NCBI RefSeq assembly: GCF_047495875.1
Contig: NC_092461.1
Span: 90,278,431 to 90,342,430, forward strand
Source of the DNA: Pithys albifrons albifrons
Lineage: Eukaryota; Chordata; Aves; Passeriformes; Thamnophilidae
Length of the DNA: 64,000 nucleotides
Direction: 5' to 3'
Below, one piece after another: positions 53,780-64,000 of this stretch (position 1 is the stretch's first letter; each line of letters opens with the position of its first letter). A model generated the notes under the pieces. The model ran no database searches. It was given only the letters and a program-made list of their open reading frames with translations, and was not told where the DNA came from. A program made the translations under genes and the position numbers.

Positions 53780-54263
53780 GCCTGCTTGGATTTACCAAAG
53801 GCAAATGGTATCTGAGCAACCTTATAGCCTCTTGTGATGAAATGGTTCTGCGGAGGAGGGGAAAAGCATGACATCATAACCCTGACTTTAGTGTGGCCTC
53901 TGACACAGCCTCCCACGGTCTGCCACTCTACCCTTATACTCAAACCAAGAAGATAAGGTTTGGGTAGGTGGAATACAAGGGCTGGATAACTGGTTGGATC
54001 ACCAAGCTCAGCAGACTGTAATCAATGGCACAGTGCCCTCCTGGCAGTCAGTCAGCATTCACATCCCTCAGGGATGAACACTAAGGCCAATATTGTTTAA
54101 TGTCTTTATTGAAGACCAAGGTAATAACAAACCAGGCGACAGATCAGTATACTGAAAGGCAGACCTGCTATCCAGAGGGATCCTGTCAGGCTCCAGAAAT
54201 AAACCAACAAGAATCTCATTAAGTCCAATAAAGGCACATGCAAAACTCTGCATCTGAAATGGG
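53780..54263 (+). mobile_element. CR1 LINE fragment from the reverse-transcriptase coding region
   Basis: It resembles CR1 ORF2: TGGATTTACCAAAGGCAAAT at the start, a segment corresponding to the D-F-x-K-A-F-D-T-V-S region (TGACTTTAGTGTGGCCTCTG then ACAGCCTCCCA), TAATCAATGGCACAG, then CTCAGGGATGAAC and TTGTTTAATGTCTTTATTGA. Frameshifts, stops and small deletions break it throughout; the stretch that would carry the catalytic Asp-Asp pair is lost or unrecognisable. Both ends are truncated, with no CR1 3' terminus. It is antisense to MBP and old. Confidence 0.8.
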
Positions 54264-56042
54264 TTAACTTCATTCACTAGGACCAGGAGGGGCCAACTGG
54301 CCTGAAAGTAGCTTTACAGAAAAGGTTCCATTTAGTTTTTGCCTCCATTTTAGTTAAGTGACTATAAGTGATTGAATTACAGGTGTTTGGAACTGATGAG
54401 CAGCTCCTGAAGTATGTGGCAAAGGCAAGCAACTATTAGCAAAAGGGATCAAGCCCCATTCTCCTAAACTTGGCCATTTGAGAGAAAAGGCACATGAGTT
54501 CCTATAGAGCAGTAAAAAAAGGGTTTGGAAGAACAGATATGTACATAGGGTTGTGCTGACTATTTTTCTGTCCTCATTCTGCTTTGCTTCTTCTATAGAC
54601 TTTAAAGATACTTTGCTCAGAGTCAATACCATCACCAGTGATGACAGCTTCCTGAGGGAAAAGCTGTTGCTAATACACCAGTCTAAAACCACTTGCACAG
54701 CCACAGCTGATCACAGAGGGTTAAAAAAAAAACAACAAACCAACAAAAAACCAGGAGCTTGACTAAACAACGAAGAATTCAGGACCAGTTTCTCCCCAGA
54801 GGGAAGGGTTTCTGGCCTCAAAACCAAAATGGGAGGACTGTATGAGAGACTACACAATGTTCAGATACTATGCCTTCTCAAACATAGGCAAAAAATGCAG
54901 TCAGATGGTACCTGAGAATCATACACCATCAAAAATGTCAAGAGACTTTACAACACCAGGAACAGAACTCAGCACACAGTTTTATGGAGATGGTATTGGT
55001 ACACTGGGTTTGTTAGGTTTTTTTAATTGTCCATAGGAAGAATAAGAAATAAATTTAAAAACTATTGTCATGACAGAATAAACAAAGTAAATTTCACACA
55101 GTTGACAAGTTATGGCTCTATCAACATGACAGTGGCAACGCTGGTTACTGCAGAGCATAGGGAATTAATGTAAGATCAACTCCTGGCTATAATGCATTTC
55201 TCAGTGATAAACTAATAACATAATAAAAATCCAAGAAACTAATGCCTAAATATGCCCGATAGCTATTTATGCCACTTTTATAGAAGAACTGTGGAAGTAA
55301 TTCATTATAAAAATTTATTTTTGCACATCTTGCTTATACTTTGACAAAATTAATAGAAGAACCTCGCTGAAATTAAGTTCTCTGTGATCCACAGTGAGCA
55401 AATCATACAGTCTAATAATCTCATGCTACCTTCCACTGCAATAATTATTTATGTACATGCATGATCCCCCCTATCTTCCACGTATTTGCAGAAAAAATAC
55501 ATAGCTTTGTAGCAAAGAAATGAGTTAAAAGCTGTAGGACTTCATGAGAGCTCAAAAACTCATCTTTATCAGCATATAAAGGTCTCCAGCTCAAAGCCAA
55601 ACTGTAAAATAAATGAGGTGTGATTTAAAGGAAAGTTTAATCACTTTAGCAGCATCTTTTTCAATACAAAAGCTCTCTTCCATGGATAGACACATGACCT
55701 TTCCCAAGCAACATTACTTGAAAAAAAATCCATAGAAAAAACAAATGCTCTGCTAAACTGTGCAAAATTAGAAGTAAACACAGTCATTAGAAGAGACAGA
55801 GCTCAAGGCAAACTTCTTCTTATATTATCAACATCCAATCAATCCCCAAGTCACACTGGTCTTTTACTTTGTCTGCCACTCAACTCTCCTCCCACTGAAT
55901 GAAGATACACATGTAAAACACACCAACGACATGTAGAAACCTTTTTACCTATAGGTGGATAGAAATAAAAATACAAATATGAAACAAATATTAAAATACA
56001 GCCACAAATATTAAAACTAGGACATTCAGACCCCTGAACCAA
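54264..56042. other. plain intron sequence
   Basis: A+T-rich. No gene or repeat family was recognised. Confidence 0.5.
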
Positions 56043-56161
56043 TGTGGTAGTTTAGGCCTTAATTTTAGTAGGCCTCAGTTTAGCAGGCTCAGACAGTCTG
56101 ACATAGATTATAGGGGACAAGCATCACCTGACTTAAGCAACCAGAGATATTTCATATCATC

Positions 56162-56184
56162 TGACATCACAGCAAGTATAAAAA
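56162..56184 (+). promoter_or_regulatory. LTR core promoter: CRE-like site and TATA box
   Basis: TGACATCA (one base from the CRE palindrome TGACGTCA) and TATAAAAA, with the spacing seen in other avian ERV LTRs. Any activity would drive transcription antisense to MBP. Confidence 0.5.
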
Positions 56185-56513
56185 CAGGTGTAGGAGGGGC
56201 CTCAGTCAGTCACCTTCATGGCTGATGCTGACTGAACATGTTATCACCACTTCACAGTTTGTTTGGAAATTAACCTTTTTTTTTGTCATTGTTTTTTTAA
56301 CTCCTCTCTTGCCAGGTATCCTTTGGGGGGAGTCTTTTGAAGTGTTTTTGAGGGCTGAGGTGGTGGAAGTCTGTGTTCTTGGGTGGGTGACTTGTGTGGA
56401 GTTTACATTTGTACATATGTGTTATACTGTAGTTTGGTTTTGGTATTCTCTCTTCTGTGTAAACATGAAAAGCTTTCTATTTTAAGTGTTAGTTCTAGCT
56501 GTTTTTTCCCCTC

Positions 56514-56539
56514 GGGGTTGGGGAGCGGGTGTGGGTGGG
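56514..56539 (+). other. potential G-quadruplex inside the LTR
   Basis: Five G-runs (GGGG, GGGG, GGG, GGG, GGG) with loops of 1-3 bases between the TATA box and the polyadenylation signal of the LTR. Confidence 0.75.
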
Positions 56540-56692
56540 ATTCTTTCTCTGTTATGCAGTTGGCATTTTGCCAGCTCAGCCTAACACTACTGGAGGACTG
56601 TGACTGTGAGAATAATAAACTTCCAGCAAACCCTGAACCTGTGGTGAGGACTTGCAGCTTCAGCTGGATCCTGGTAAGTGTATATGGTGCAT

Positions 56693-57087
56693 GATGGAAT
56701 TCATCCCAGGGTACTTCAAGGAGCTGGCTGATGTCATCGTGAGACCTCACTCAGTGATTTTTCAACTGTCTTGGGAATCTAGAAAGGTCCTGGTTGACTG
56801 GCAGCTGGCAAATGAAGCAGGCATCATCTCTAGTGACCAGTGACAGGACCTGAGGGAATAGCATGAAGCTGTGCCAAGGGAGGTTTGGATTAGACATTAA
56901 GAAAACATGGTTGGGCACTGGAACAGACTCCCTAGAAAAGTGGTCACAGCACCAAGCCTGAGAGTTCAAGAAGCATTTGGACAATGCTCTCAGGCACCCG
57001 GTGTGATATTCTTGGGGTTGTCCTGTGAAGGACCAGGAGTTGGACTCAGTGGTTCCCTTCCAACTCAGGATATTCTATGATTCTATG
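56693..57087 (+). mobile_element. CR1 LINE, internally deleted copy
   Basis: The first part (56693-56817; GGAGCTGGCTGATGTCATCG and GTGATTTTTCAACTGTCTTG) corresponds to the 5' side of the CR1 reverse-transcriptase region. It then passes directly to the CR1 3' untranslated region (AGTGACCAGTGACAGGACCT at about 56830 onward) and ends with ATTCTATGATTCTATGA. The middle of ORF2 is missing. The subfamily is that of the copies at 35.8 and 63.9 kb. It is antisense to MBP. Confidence 0.85.
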
Positions 57088-60000
57088 AAATACATCAAGG
57101 TCCTTAACTATGGTGTAGTAAGGAAAGGATGAGGTAGAAGGGAAAAAACTGAGTTTATCTCCTGTACAAAAGGCCAGGTTACAGGGAGACTACAACTCAT
57201 CTAATTACACTGTTGTTGTTTTTCCCAAGGTTTTGCTCACACACTGCCCACAGCAAATCCCATGACATTAATGTGCAAAATCTATGTTAATGCACTACTT
57301 GGCTGGCAATTTTAAGTGCACAGACGTCACGCAGTTAAAGACCGCATTTCCCTCAGCAACTGTTACTTAGTAACCCTCTGCACATAAATAGAATTTTACA
57401 TCACTGCATATGTGTTCTGAAGGCTAAAATCCATGCCTCAATTCTATAGGCAAGCAGGAATTAAAGAGGTCTTACAGGCAATTGTAAAACAAACTTATAC
57501 TACATTCAATTACTTCTCTAGGTAGGTAATTGAACTGGAGAGAGAAAACCTGTGCCTAAACAAAGAGCTATTTCCACTGCTATTCTCTTGCTAGTAATTT
57601 CATCATTAAAAAAGGAGCTGGTATAACTTCAAAAAAGTTAGACCCTGGACCGGCTTTTTTGCTATTATTCATATGCTGAACAGTGGGACTTCAGACATAA
57701 GAAAAACAGACATGCAAAGCTCTTTACCTTCTCCCCTATAGGTACTGTAATCCACTGACTACGTAACATCTGTGTAGAATTGGTATTGCCAGAGCCACAG
57801 TCAAAGCAATACAAAAAAAAGCTGTGCAAAACAGATGCAGGACTGAAGAAAACAGGTAGAGCATGAGGGATGGGAAAAAAATCTTAAATTCAGATTAGAA
57901 TCCATTGACTCTAAATACAAAAATTTAAATAGCAGTATTGTATTAACTTATATATTTGATCCATCCCATATACAGACTACTTGTGAATTGACTGACAGTC
58001 TAATTCAAGTAGCTTGAATAACTATCAACATGGGACTCCAAAATCACTTTAGATCAAGAGACTGCCTTTTTAGCACAGAACAAGATAGGTGGCCTGCTGG
58101 AAATATCTAGACATCTTTTTTAATTCAATCCCCTACCACTGCATGTAACAAATTATCATTACCCTGCTTTGTCCTGTCCTTTGCCTCTAGCATCCCACAG
58201 TTTTTTCTTCTAAAATTAATGACTGTAATAGAAGTGGATTATCTTGACATAAAAGCAACTCATTGAGTTACATGTATTGCATTTCACCAACAAATATGTT
58301 CCTCTGAAGAGGTTACATGTAAACTACATTTGCAGTTATTAAACCAACTGAATAAGTATAAGCATATAGACAAGCAAACGCACTTCATTTGCAATGCTAT
58401 TAAGAAAGTTTACAACCCCTACAGTCTAGCACATCTCCCTAAATGCAGCATTCAAATAATCATTTCCTCTTTCTTCCTAACAATGAAAAATATTTATCCT
58501 AAAGCAGGATTTGGAAAACTCTTGGCAAACCAAAACACTCTTCCCCTCAAAATTCCTCCCCTCCACTCTTTTCCTGTAATAGGTAACTCAACAGAGACAA
58601 AAGTTCTCCTCGCAAAAAAACCCCAATATATGGGTTCCTACCCATATTATAGCTTTTTTTTGCTGTCACAATCACACCTTGATAACTAACAACATTGTAA
58701 TAAGCAGGATGTCCCAACTCAGACCATAAATCTACTCCAGTTAAGCATCAGGCTATTTTTTCATTTTAAGAAAACAACATTCAGCTAGGAACCATGTCAA
58801 GGTTTGAAAATAAACAATAAATTGTGACTAAAAGAAGTCCAGATGTTTATAGTTGTCCCTGAAGTCCTCATTTTCATGAAGCCATAAGACCAAATTTGGC
58901 AGCATAGTAGCAGAATTGAGAACTGAGCAGGAGACTTGGCCAAGTCTTACTCAGTGATTGGGACAATTAACTGGCCATCTGGCTCTCTGCAGGAAGAAAG
59001 CAGCTCTGCACCTGCTCCACCAGCCCACAGTTTGCAGCCTAATTGGTTAAAGCAAGCCCATCAGGGCAAAAACCAGAACAACCTGTCAGCTGCTGAGACC
59101 AGAGCTCAGACGCTGGGATCAAAAGCAAGGGCTCCCAGTGGAGCCATCTCCCTCATGGGCTACATTGTAAGTCATGTTCAGAGGGTCTCCTGTTCCTTAC
59201 ATATAGCAGAAGAAGACAAAATCAGGAGTGATCAAAGACATGCAACTTAGTTGATACAGTCTATGTGTCAACCAAACGTGAAAAATGCCTCAAACTTTTT
59301 ACTCTTCTATAATCAGACGACTCTACAGCTACAACACAGTGTTATTACGGCATTAACTGCGTTATGCCCTACCATTATAAACTGCAAAATCCTAGAGTAG
59401 AATCTGATGCCTGAAAGATCTCAGCATCCTGTATGAAAGGCTGACATAGGACTTGCTCCATTAGTTGTTTGTGTACTTGGAGTTAAAGATCACTGATCAG
59501 GACATCTGTACAATCTGTGGTGTTGGAAGCCAGAGCTCCCCATCTCACCTGAATGCAACCACTGATAGGGATCTTTAGGCCTCCTTTTCCCCAAGCTCCA
59601 TAGAAAGTTCAGTTTTTAGATGGTTTTATCGACCCTTATAAGGCCTATATAGGATAGCATAATAGAATAATAATAAAATAATAGACAAGATTCCAGTGGA
59701 AAGAAAAAAGAGGCAACAGACAGAAGACATATATTGAAGAAATTCCAAAAGGCAGTTATGTCCCCCCTCACCCTGAGAGGACTGCAGGGAAGCACAATGC
59801 AAAGCACAAAGGTCAAAATAAGAGCAAAAAGTGTCAAAGCTTAATTTTTAATAGGTATTTCACCTACTTTTTTCTACTTACCTTACTTAGAAGGCAAGAA
59901 ATCAACATAAGGAAATATTTAAAAAATCCTTTTATTAGGATTTTTTTTTAATATTGAATTGTAGAATCAAAATAACAACATTAAAAGTAATTTGTCAAGT

Positions 60001-62964
60001 AAATGAATCCAGAATTGTCAGGCTGAATGTTCAGGTCCACATTGCCAGAACATGCTTCATTTAAGCCAGTCTGAATGTAGTGGATTACAGTGGTTCAGAT
60101 CCATCTCAAATAAAATATATAACATAAGTTACTCCAAACACAGATTTAATTCTGAAAGAAACTGAAGATTAGCACCACACCACAGGAAAGGATCTCTTTC
60201 TCTCGGGAAGTAGAGTGCAGCACATGACATAGTATTTCTTTTAGGAGGAAAAAAGTAAGTTTTCATCTTTACCATGTACTGTCTTGACCTAAAATTTCAT
60301 CTCATGTGACTGAGCTCCAGAAGTAACATCAATTGTCCCAAATACACTGAGTTTTCTGTGTAGACGTATTAAAAACAGGATAGTTGTTACTTTAGGCAGT
60401 GGGTCTCACCCTACTGTAACCTCTGAAGCCTATCCTAGAACACAGATATATTTATCTGTACTAGTACTATATATTTGTTAAATATACTAAAGATATATAA
60501 TTATAAAACCAATAAATAGTATCAAAATATTTTGAATGTATTTTATGACACATAAACATTTCTCAACTGTTATAGGCACTGCTTTGAGATTCTGATTCTC
60601 ACATTCACCAATCTTTCCACTGCCAAGTCTCAAAAAAACATGATTGCTTGGAATTTCAGACATGAGTTTAAAAAAGAAAAAAGTACTGATTATGCAGGCT
60701 TTATCAGATTATTCAGGCTTTATCACTGTGCACCATAAGGCAAGTTTCATCTGCAGTAGAAAGCTCTGGCTCAGTGTTAAGAAAACGTTTGGCTTGTAGT
60801 TCACAGCGAACACCAGAATGGACAGTCAGAGTCCTCAGGGTGGGAGGCTACTGGTCTTTCCTTTTGAAACTAATATAGATAGGGAGCACTTTTGCAGCCA
60901 CGCAGGGATATAAGCAGAGTATCAATACTTGAATATACACTTGCATTTATAGCTAAATATTTTTATATACACTTGTACCTTTTTCTGTATGGATGTGCGC
61001 ATATATGTGTGCACAACAGAACAGAAGTGGGACAAAGTTTTTCCACACAGTTCCACTTCACGTTGATAAATTTTATTCACCTTTCCCCAAAAGAACTACA
61101 CAGCAATTCTTACATTTTCTGCATAAAACAAATTCTTTAACAGGTGTAAGGTACAAACACAAAAATTCAACACAACTTGATGACAAAGGAGTATATAACT
61201 GACAATGAGAGTTGGTCATAAAAACAATAGAAGACAGTTTTGATTTTCAGCTTTCAAATATTGAAAATGACACCACTGGATTGCCTTGGAAAACAGTGTA
61301 CTGTGGTAGGCTGGGACAGTGGCAGAAAGTTGTAGGCCAACATGAAGAAAGAGAGCTGGCTTGAAGAGAAAATAACTTTTCCAGTGGACATGTATTGTCA
61401 CAAAAGTGCAAATTTTCTATTTTCTTCTATGATATTCACATCTTCCTGATCAGACAGGCTATTAACTGGCCACCTCCTCACTGTTTCTGAGCATGCAACA
61501 GCACTGTTAGCAATTAAGTACTGTTTCTAAATGCCTCAGAAAAATCAAAGCAATGTATTTTGACTGCATCAGAGGTGCTGGCAGAAAATAGCGTGCAGAA
61601 AGAAACTGGGTGTAAGCAGAAGGAAGGAGCTAGACATGCAAGTCAGTTATTATGACCACAAAACCAAAACAAACAAAAAAAATATAAAAAAGAAACCAAA
61701 TCACTCAGATTGCAACATCACTGTCTCAAACTGTTTTTAATCAAAATGCCTCCGGTATACCGGGATTTCTGTAACTCATCTGAAAACCTCAGCACCACCA
61801 AACACTGAATTAATTCCTGAAGGTCTTACACAGAACAGGAGTAACTGAGGACCCAAAAATGGTTACTATTGTTTTGATAAGTGTCTTGTTTGAAGATGGA
61901 TCTCAGGGATGATAGATACTAAGATTTCTGGCTCTTGGATCTTTTTATGTTTTTTGAGCTGCCTAGAGTTCACGAGCAAGCTGAGTGCCCTCATACCTCC
62001 CCAAATCAACTTTCAGTTTTAGCTAAATCGAGTCACATCAACGTGTGTTGGCAATGCAACAAAAAAAAGTAAGATTTCCATTATTGCCTCTTCTTGATTA
62101 CAGCTGATGCTCAGAAGTGCCCCTAATTATCCAGAGTAACTGGCCTGTGTATCTTTTGATTCTATGCAAATTTTGATATTTTTATGGCCACATTCACTGG
62201 TTGCTGCACTGAAAGATCAGATTGTTTTGAAGAGCAAACTTTATCTCAGCAATCAAAAAAAAAGTCATATTATTCTGCTTAAAAGTTTTTCAGTTTCCTT
62301 TGAAAAAAAAACTTCCCCCAGCAAATGCTTCTAAAGTATTTCTACCAACTTAAAGCAGAGGGCATGAAAAAGTTAAAGAAAAAGGAAAAACATTCTGTAA
62401 TGTTTCAGCTCAAAGTGGAAAAATGAACTGTAGCAACAGACAAGTTAAATTTGGTCAGTGTACAAATACTTGCAGTTACTCAAGAAATTCAGCATCTGAA
62501 GTGCAAGAAGAAGCTACAGTCAGTGATACTTAGTATGGGAAAGCCCTGTATCTTTTTCCTTCTGATGTCCATCGTACCTTTGCTGAATTTACAAACGAGA
62601 GGGAGATTCAACTCAGCGTAACAATGTGGAACTCCTCTTTCTTCATGGCAGAATATTTAGAATCAGATCTGAGCAGAGACAATGTTTTGACTTTGTACTG
62701 ATGGATAGTGTAAAACCATGACTTAAAACTAGTTATGCTGCCAGAAGAACAACTGTGTGAATCTGAGAATTAAAATAAAACATGGCTCCAGGACTCTTCC
62801 TCGCAGCTGCTGTCCAAGAGCCTCAAAGACAACAGAACTAGCATTAGGAGAAAAAGATCAGAACAAACTTTAAAATGCACTTTTAACAGGGTTTAATGTT
62901 TTAGCAAGTGCTACAGGGCAGTTTTGTCTTACACTGGAGATTCCACTGTGGTTTGACTCTTAGT
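57088..62964. other. plain intron sequence
   Basis: A+T-rich. A 19-bp tandem duplication lies at 60688-60725. A slightly G+C-richer segment at 58980-59170 has splice-site-like edges on the plus strand (listed among findings). No repeat family was recognised. Confidence 0.5.
60688..60725. repeat. 19-bp tandem duplication
   Basis: GATTATGCAGGCTTTATCA is followed at once by GATTATTCAGGCTTTATCA, with one mismatch. Confidence 0.85.
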
Positions 62965-63095
62965 ACAGAATCACAGACTATTCTGATATGGAAGGGACCC
63001 ACAAGGATAATCGAGTCCAACTCTTAAGTGAATGGCCCACATAGGGGATTGAACCCATTACTGGCGTTATTACAACCAAGTTTTAACCAACCCAT
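62965..63095 (-). mobile_element. tRNA-Ile/CR1-tailed SINE (TguSINE1-like)
   Basis: The architecture is the same as at 43.0 kb. Reversed CR1-like tail: CAGAATCACAGACTATTCTG, GGAAGGGACCCACAAGGATA, TCGAGTCCAACTC. Then reversed tRNA-Ile-like head: TGGCCCACATAGGGGATTGA, ACCCATTACTGGCGTTATTA, AACCAACCCA. The B box (GGGTTCAATCCCC on the minus strand) is preserved, while the A-box half is degraded. The tail matches, in reverse complement, the 3' end of the CR1 at 63.9 kb, less than 1 kb away. Confidence 0.85.
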
Positions 63096-63284
63096 AGATA
63101 AAGCTTGGCAATTTCTGTAATAGGGAGAATACATTTCACTGCAACTGATTTTACATACATAACTGCATTCTAAGGTAGTAAGATTGCTGCAAAAGTGTTT
63201 TTAGGCTCTTCTCAAATACGACTAAGGTCTAAGTAACAAACAAAAATTGTCATCATGCCCAAATTCAGAGCAAATGATACATGT

Positions 63285-63946
63285 TCTGGTCAATGGCAAG
63301 TTGAATAGGAGTCAGCCGTGCCCTGGCAGCCAGGAGGGCCAACCGTGTCCGGCGGGACATCAGGTAAAGCTTTGCCAGCCTGTCAAGGGAGGGGATTGTC
63401 CTGCTCTGCTCTGCACTGGCATGGCCTCACCTTGAATATTGTGTGCACTTTTGGGTACCACAATACAGAAAAGTCATTAAGCTGTTGGAGAGTGTCCAAA
63501 AGAGGGCAACAAAGATGGGGAAGGGGCTTGAGGGGAAGCCATATGAGGAGTGGCTGAGGGCACTTGGTCTGTTCAGTCTGAAGATGAGGAGAATGAGGGG
63601 AGACCTCATTGCAGTTACAACTTCCTTGAGAGGGGAAGAGGAGGAGCAGGCACTGATCTCTTCTGCCTGGTGACTAGTAACAGGACCTGAAGGAATGGCT
63701 TGTGTTAAGGGAGGTTTAGGTTGGATATTAGAAAAAAGTTCTTCACCCAGAGGGTGGTTGGGCACTGAACCGTTTGCCCATGGTAGTGGTCACATCACCA
63801 AGCCTGACAGAGTTCAAGAAGCATTTGGACAATACTGTCAGGCACGTGGTGTGACTCTTGGTGATGGTCCTGTGCAGGGCTAAGGGGTGGACTCGATAAG
63901 CCTTGTGGGTCCCTTCCAACTGAGAATATTCTCTGATACTGTGAAC
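63285..63946 (+). mobile_element. CR1 LINE, 3' half with end of ORF2
   Basis: It starts in the C-terminal coding part of ORF2 (GGTCAATGGCAAGTTGAATA; the codons near 63443-63673 read [20 protein letters not shown] and [13 protein letters not shown], typical of the CR1 C-terminus). It continues through the 3' untranslated region (TTCACCCAGAGGGTGGTTGG, AAGAAGCATTTGGACAATAC) to a degraded terminus ATTCTCTGATACTGTGAAC. Frameshifts separate the remaining open pieces, and no catalytic domain is left. It is antisense to MBP, and the longest CR1 copy in the window. Confidence 0.92.
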
Positions 63947-64000
63947 ATATTGTTCAGCATGCTGAGTCATAACCACTATAACAGTCAAAGCACAAACGGT

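Larger units (their letters stand above)
56043..56660 (+). mobile_element. endogenous retrovirus LTR with recognisable promoter
   Basis: It starts TGTGGTAGTTTAGGCC, a common start of avian ERV LTRs. A CRE-like TGACATCA (56162-56169) is followed eight bases later by a TATA box TATAAAAA (56177-56184). A G-rich stretch (56514-56539) and a polyadenylation signal AATAAA (56614-56619) follow in the order expected for U3-R-U5. The 3' boundary is uncertain (between about 56587 and 56675). No retroviral coding sequence lies on either side, so this is a solo LTR. It is antisense to MBP, and a CR1 fragment begins within about 30 bases of its end. Confidence 0.7.
36743..64000 (-). other. MBP: MBP intron upstream of Golli exon 2 (partial)
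   Basis: This is sequence upstream of exon 2 on the MBP strand, continuing to the window edge. I looked for an exon encoding the conserved Golli start (MGNHAGKRE-like) by its reverse-complement pattern ending in a Met codon and did not find it, so exon 1 is probably beyond base 64000. The right-hand half is richer in mobile elements than the left: two SINEs, two LTRs and four LINE fragments. Confidence 0.7.

Noticed and set aside
36743..64000. Golli exon 1 (start Met) on the minus strand
   Set aside because: I searched for the reverse complement of the conserved MGNHAGKRE-type coding start and found no match with a donor. Candidates such as 40400-40435 and 51079-51090 do not encode it.

Overview
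The window is a single stretch of vertebrate nuclear DNA. It is A+T-rich, full of stop codons in every frame, and dotted with degraded CR1 LINE copies, two LTR fragments and two SINE copies. The SINEs join a tRNA-Ile-like head to a CR1-like tail, the architecture of TguSINE1, which is known from passerine birds. A perching bird is therefore the most likely source. The species cannot be told from the sequence alone.

The only protein-coding gene I can support is MBP (myelin basic protein), on the minus strand, and specifically its upstream Golli part. Golli exon 3 lies at the left edge (1-237) and Golli exon 2 at 36652-36742. Both have good splice sites, and their reading phases match each other (exon 2 ends in phase 1, and exon 3 begins by completing that codon). 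The classic MBP exons must lie to the left of base 1. Golli exon 1, with the start codon, was not found and probably lies to the right of base 64000. Everything else is Golli intron: about 36.4 kb between exons 3 and 2, and at least 27.3 kb upstream of exon 2.

Intron layout, left to right: mostly plain sequence to 7.7 kb; a CR1 3' end (7.7 kb); a five-copy imperfect minisatellite (10.2-10.6 kb); a G-run (11.8 kb); a tRNA-Gln-like sequence joined to a 5S rRNA-like sequence (12.8-12.95 kb); two GC-richer patches (14.5 and 15.4-15.8 kb); a long plain stretch with G-quadruplex motifs at 22.9 and 27.8 kb; a CR1 (32.2 kb); a small CpG-dense patch (33.8 kb); a CR1 (35.8 kb); Golli exon 2; a SINE (43.0 kb); a LINE-like remnant on the minus strand (48 kb); an LTR (50.1-51.2 kb); a CR1 reverse-transcriptase fragment (53.8 kb); an LTR followed directly by an internally deleted CR1 (56.0-57.1 kb); a SINE (63.0 kb); and a CR1 3' half (63.3-63.95 kb).

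There is no operon-like organisation and I see no complete new multi-gene system. The features that most repay a second look are the tRNA/5S chimera, the 10.2 kb minisatellite, the CpG-dense patch at 33.8 kb that could be an alternative first exon or enhancer of the Golli unit, and the direct visibility of the SINE tail/CR1 tail match inside one window.
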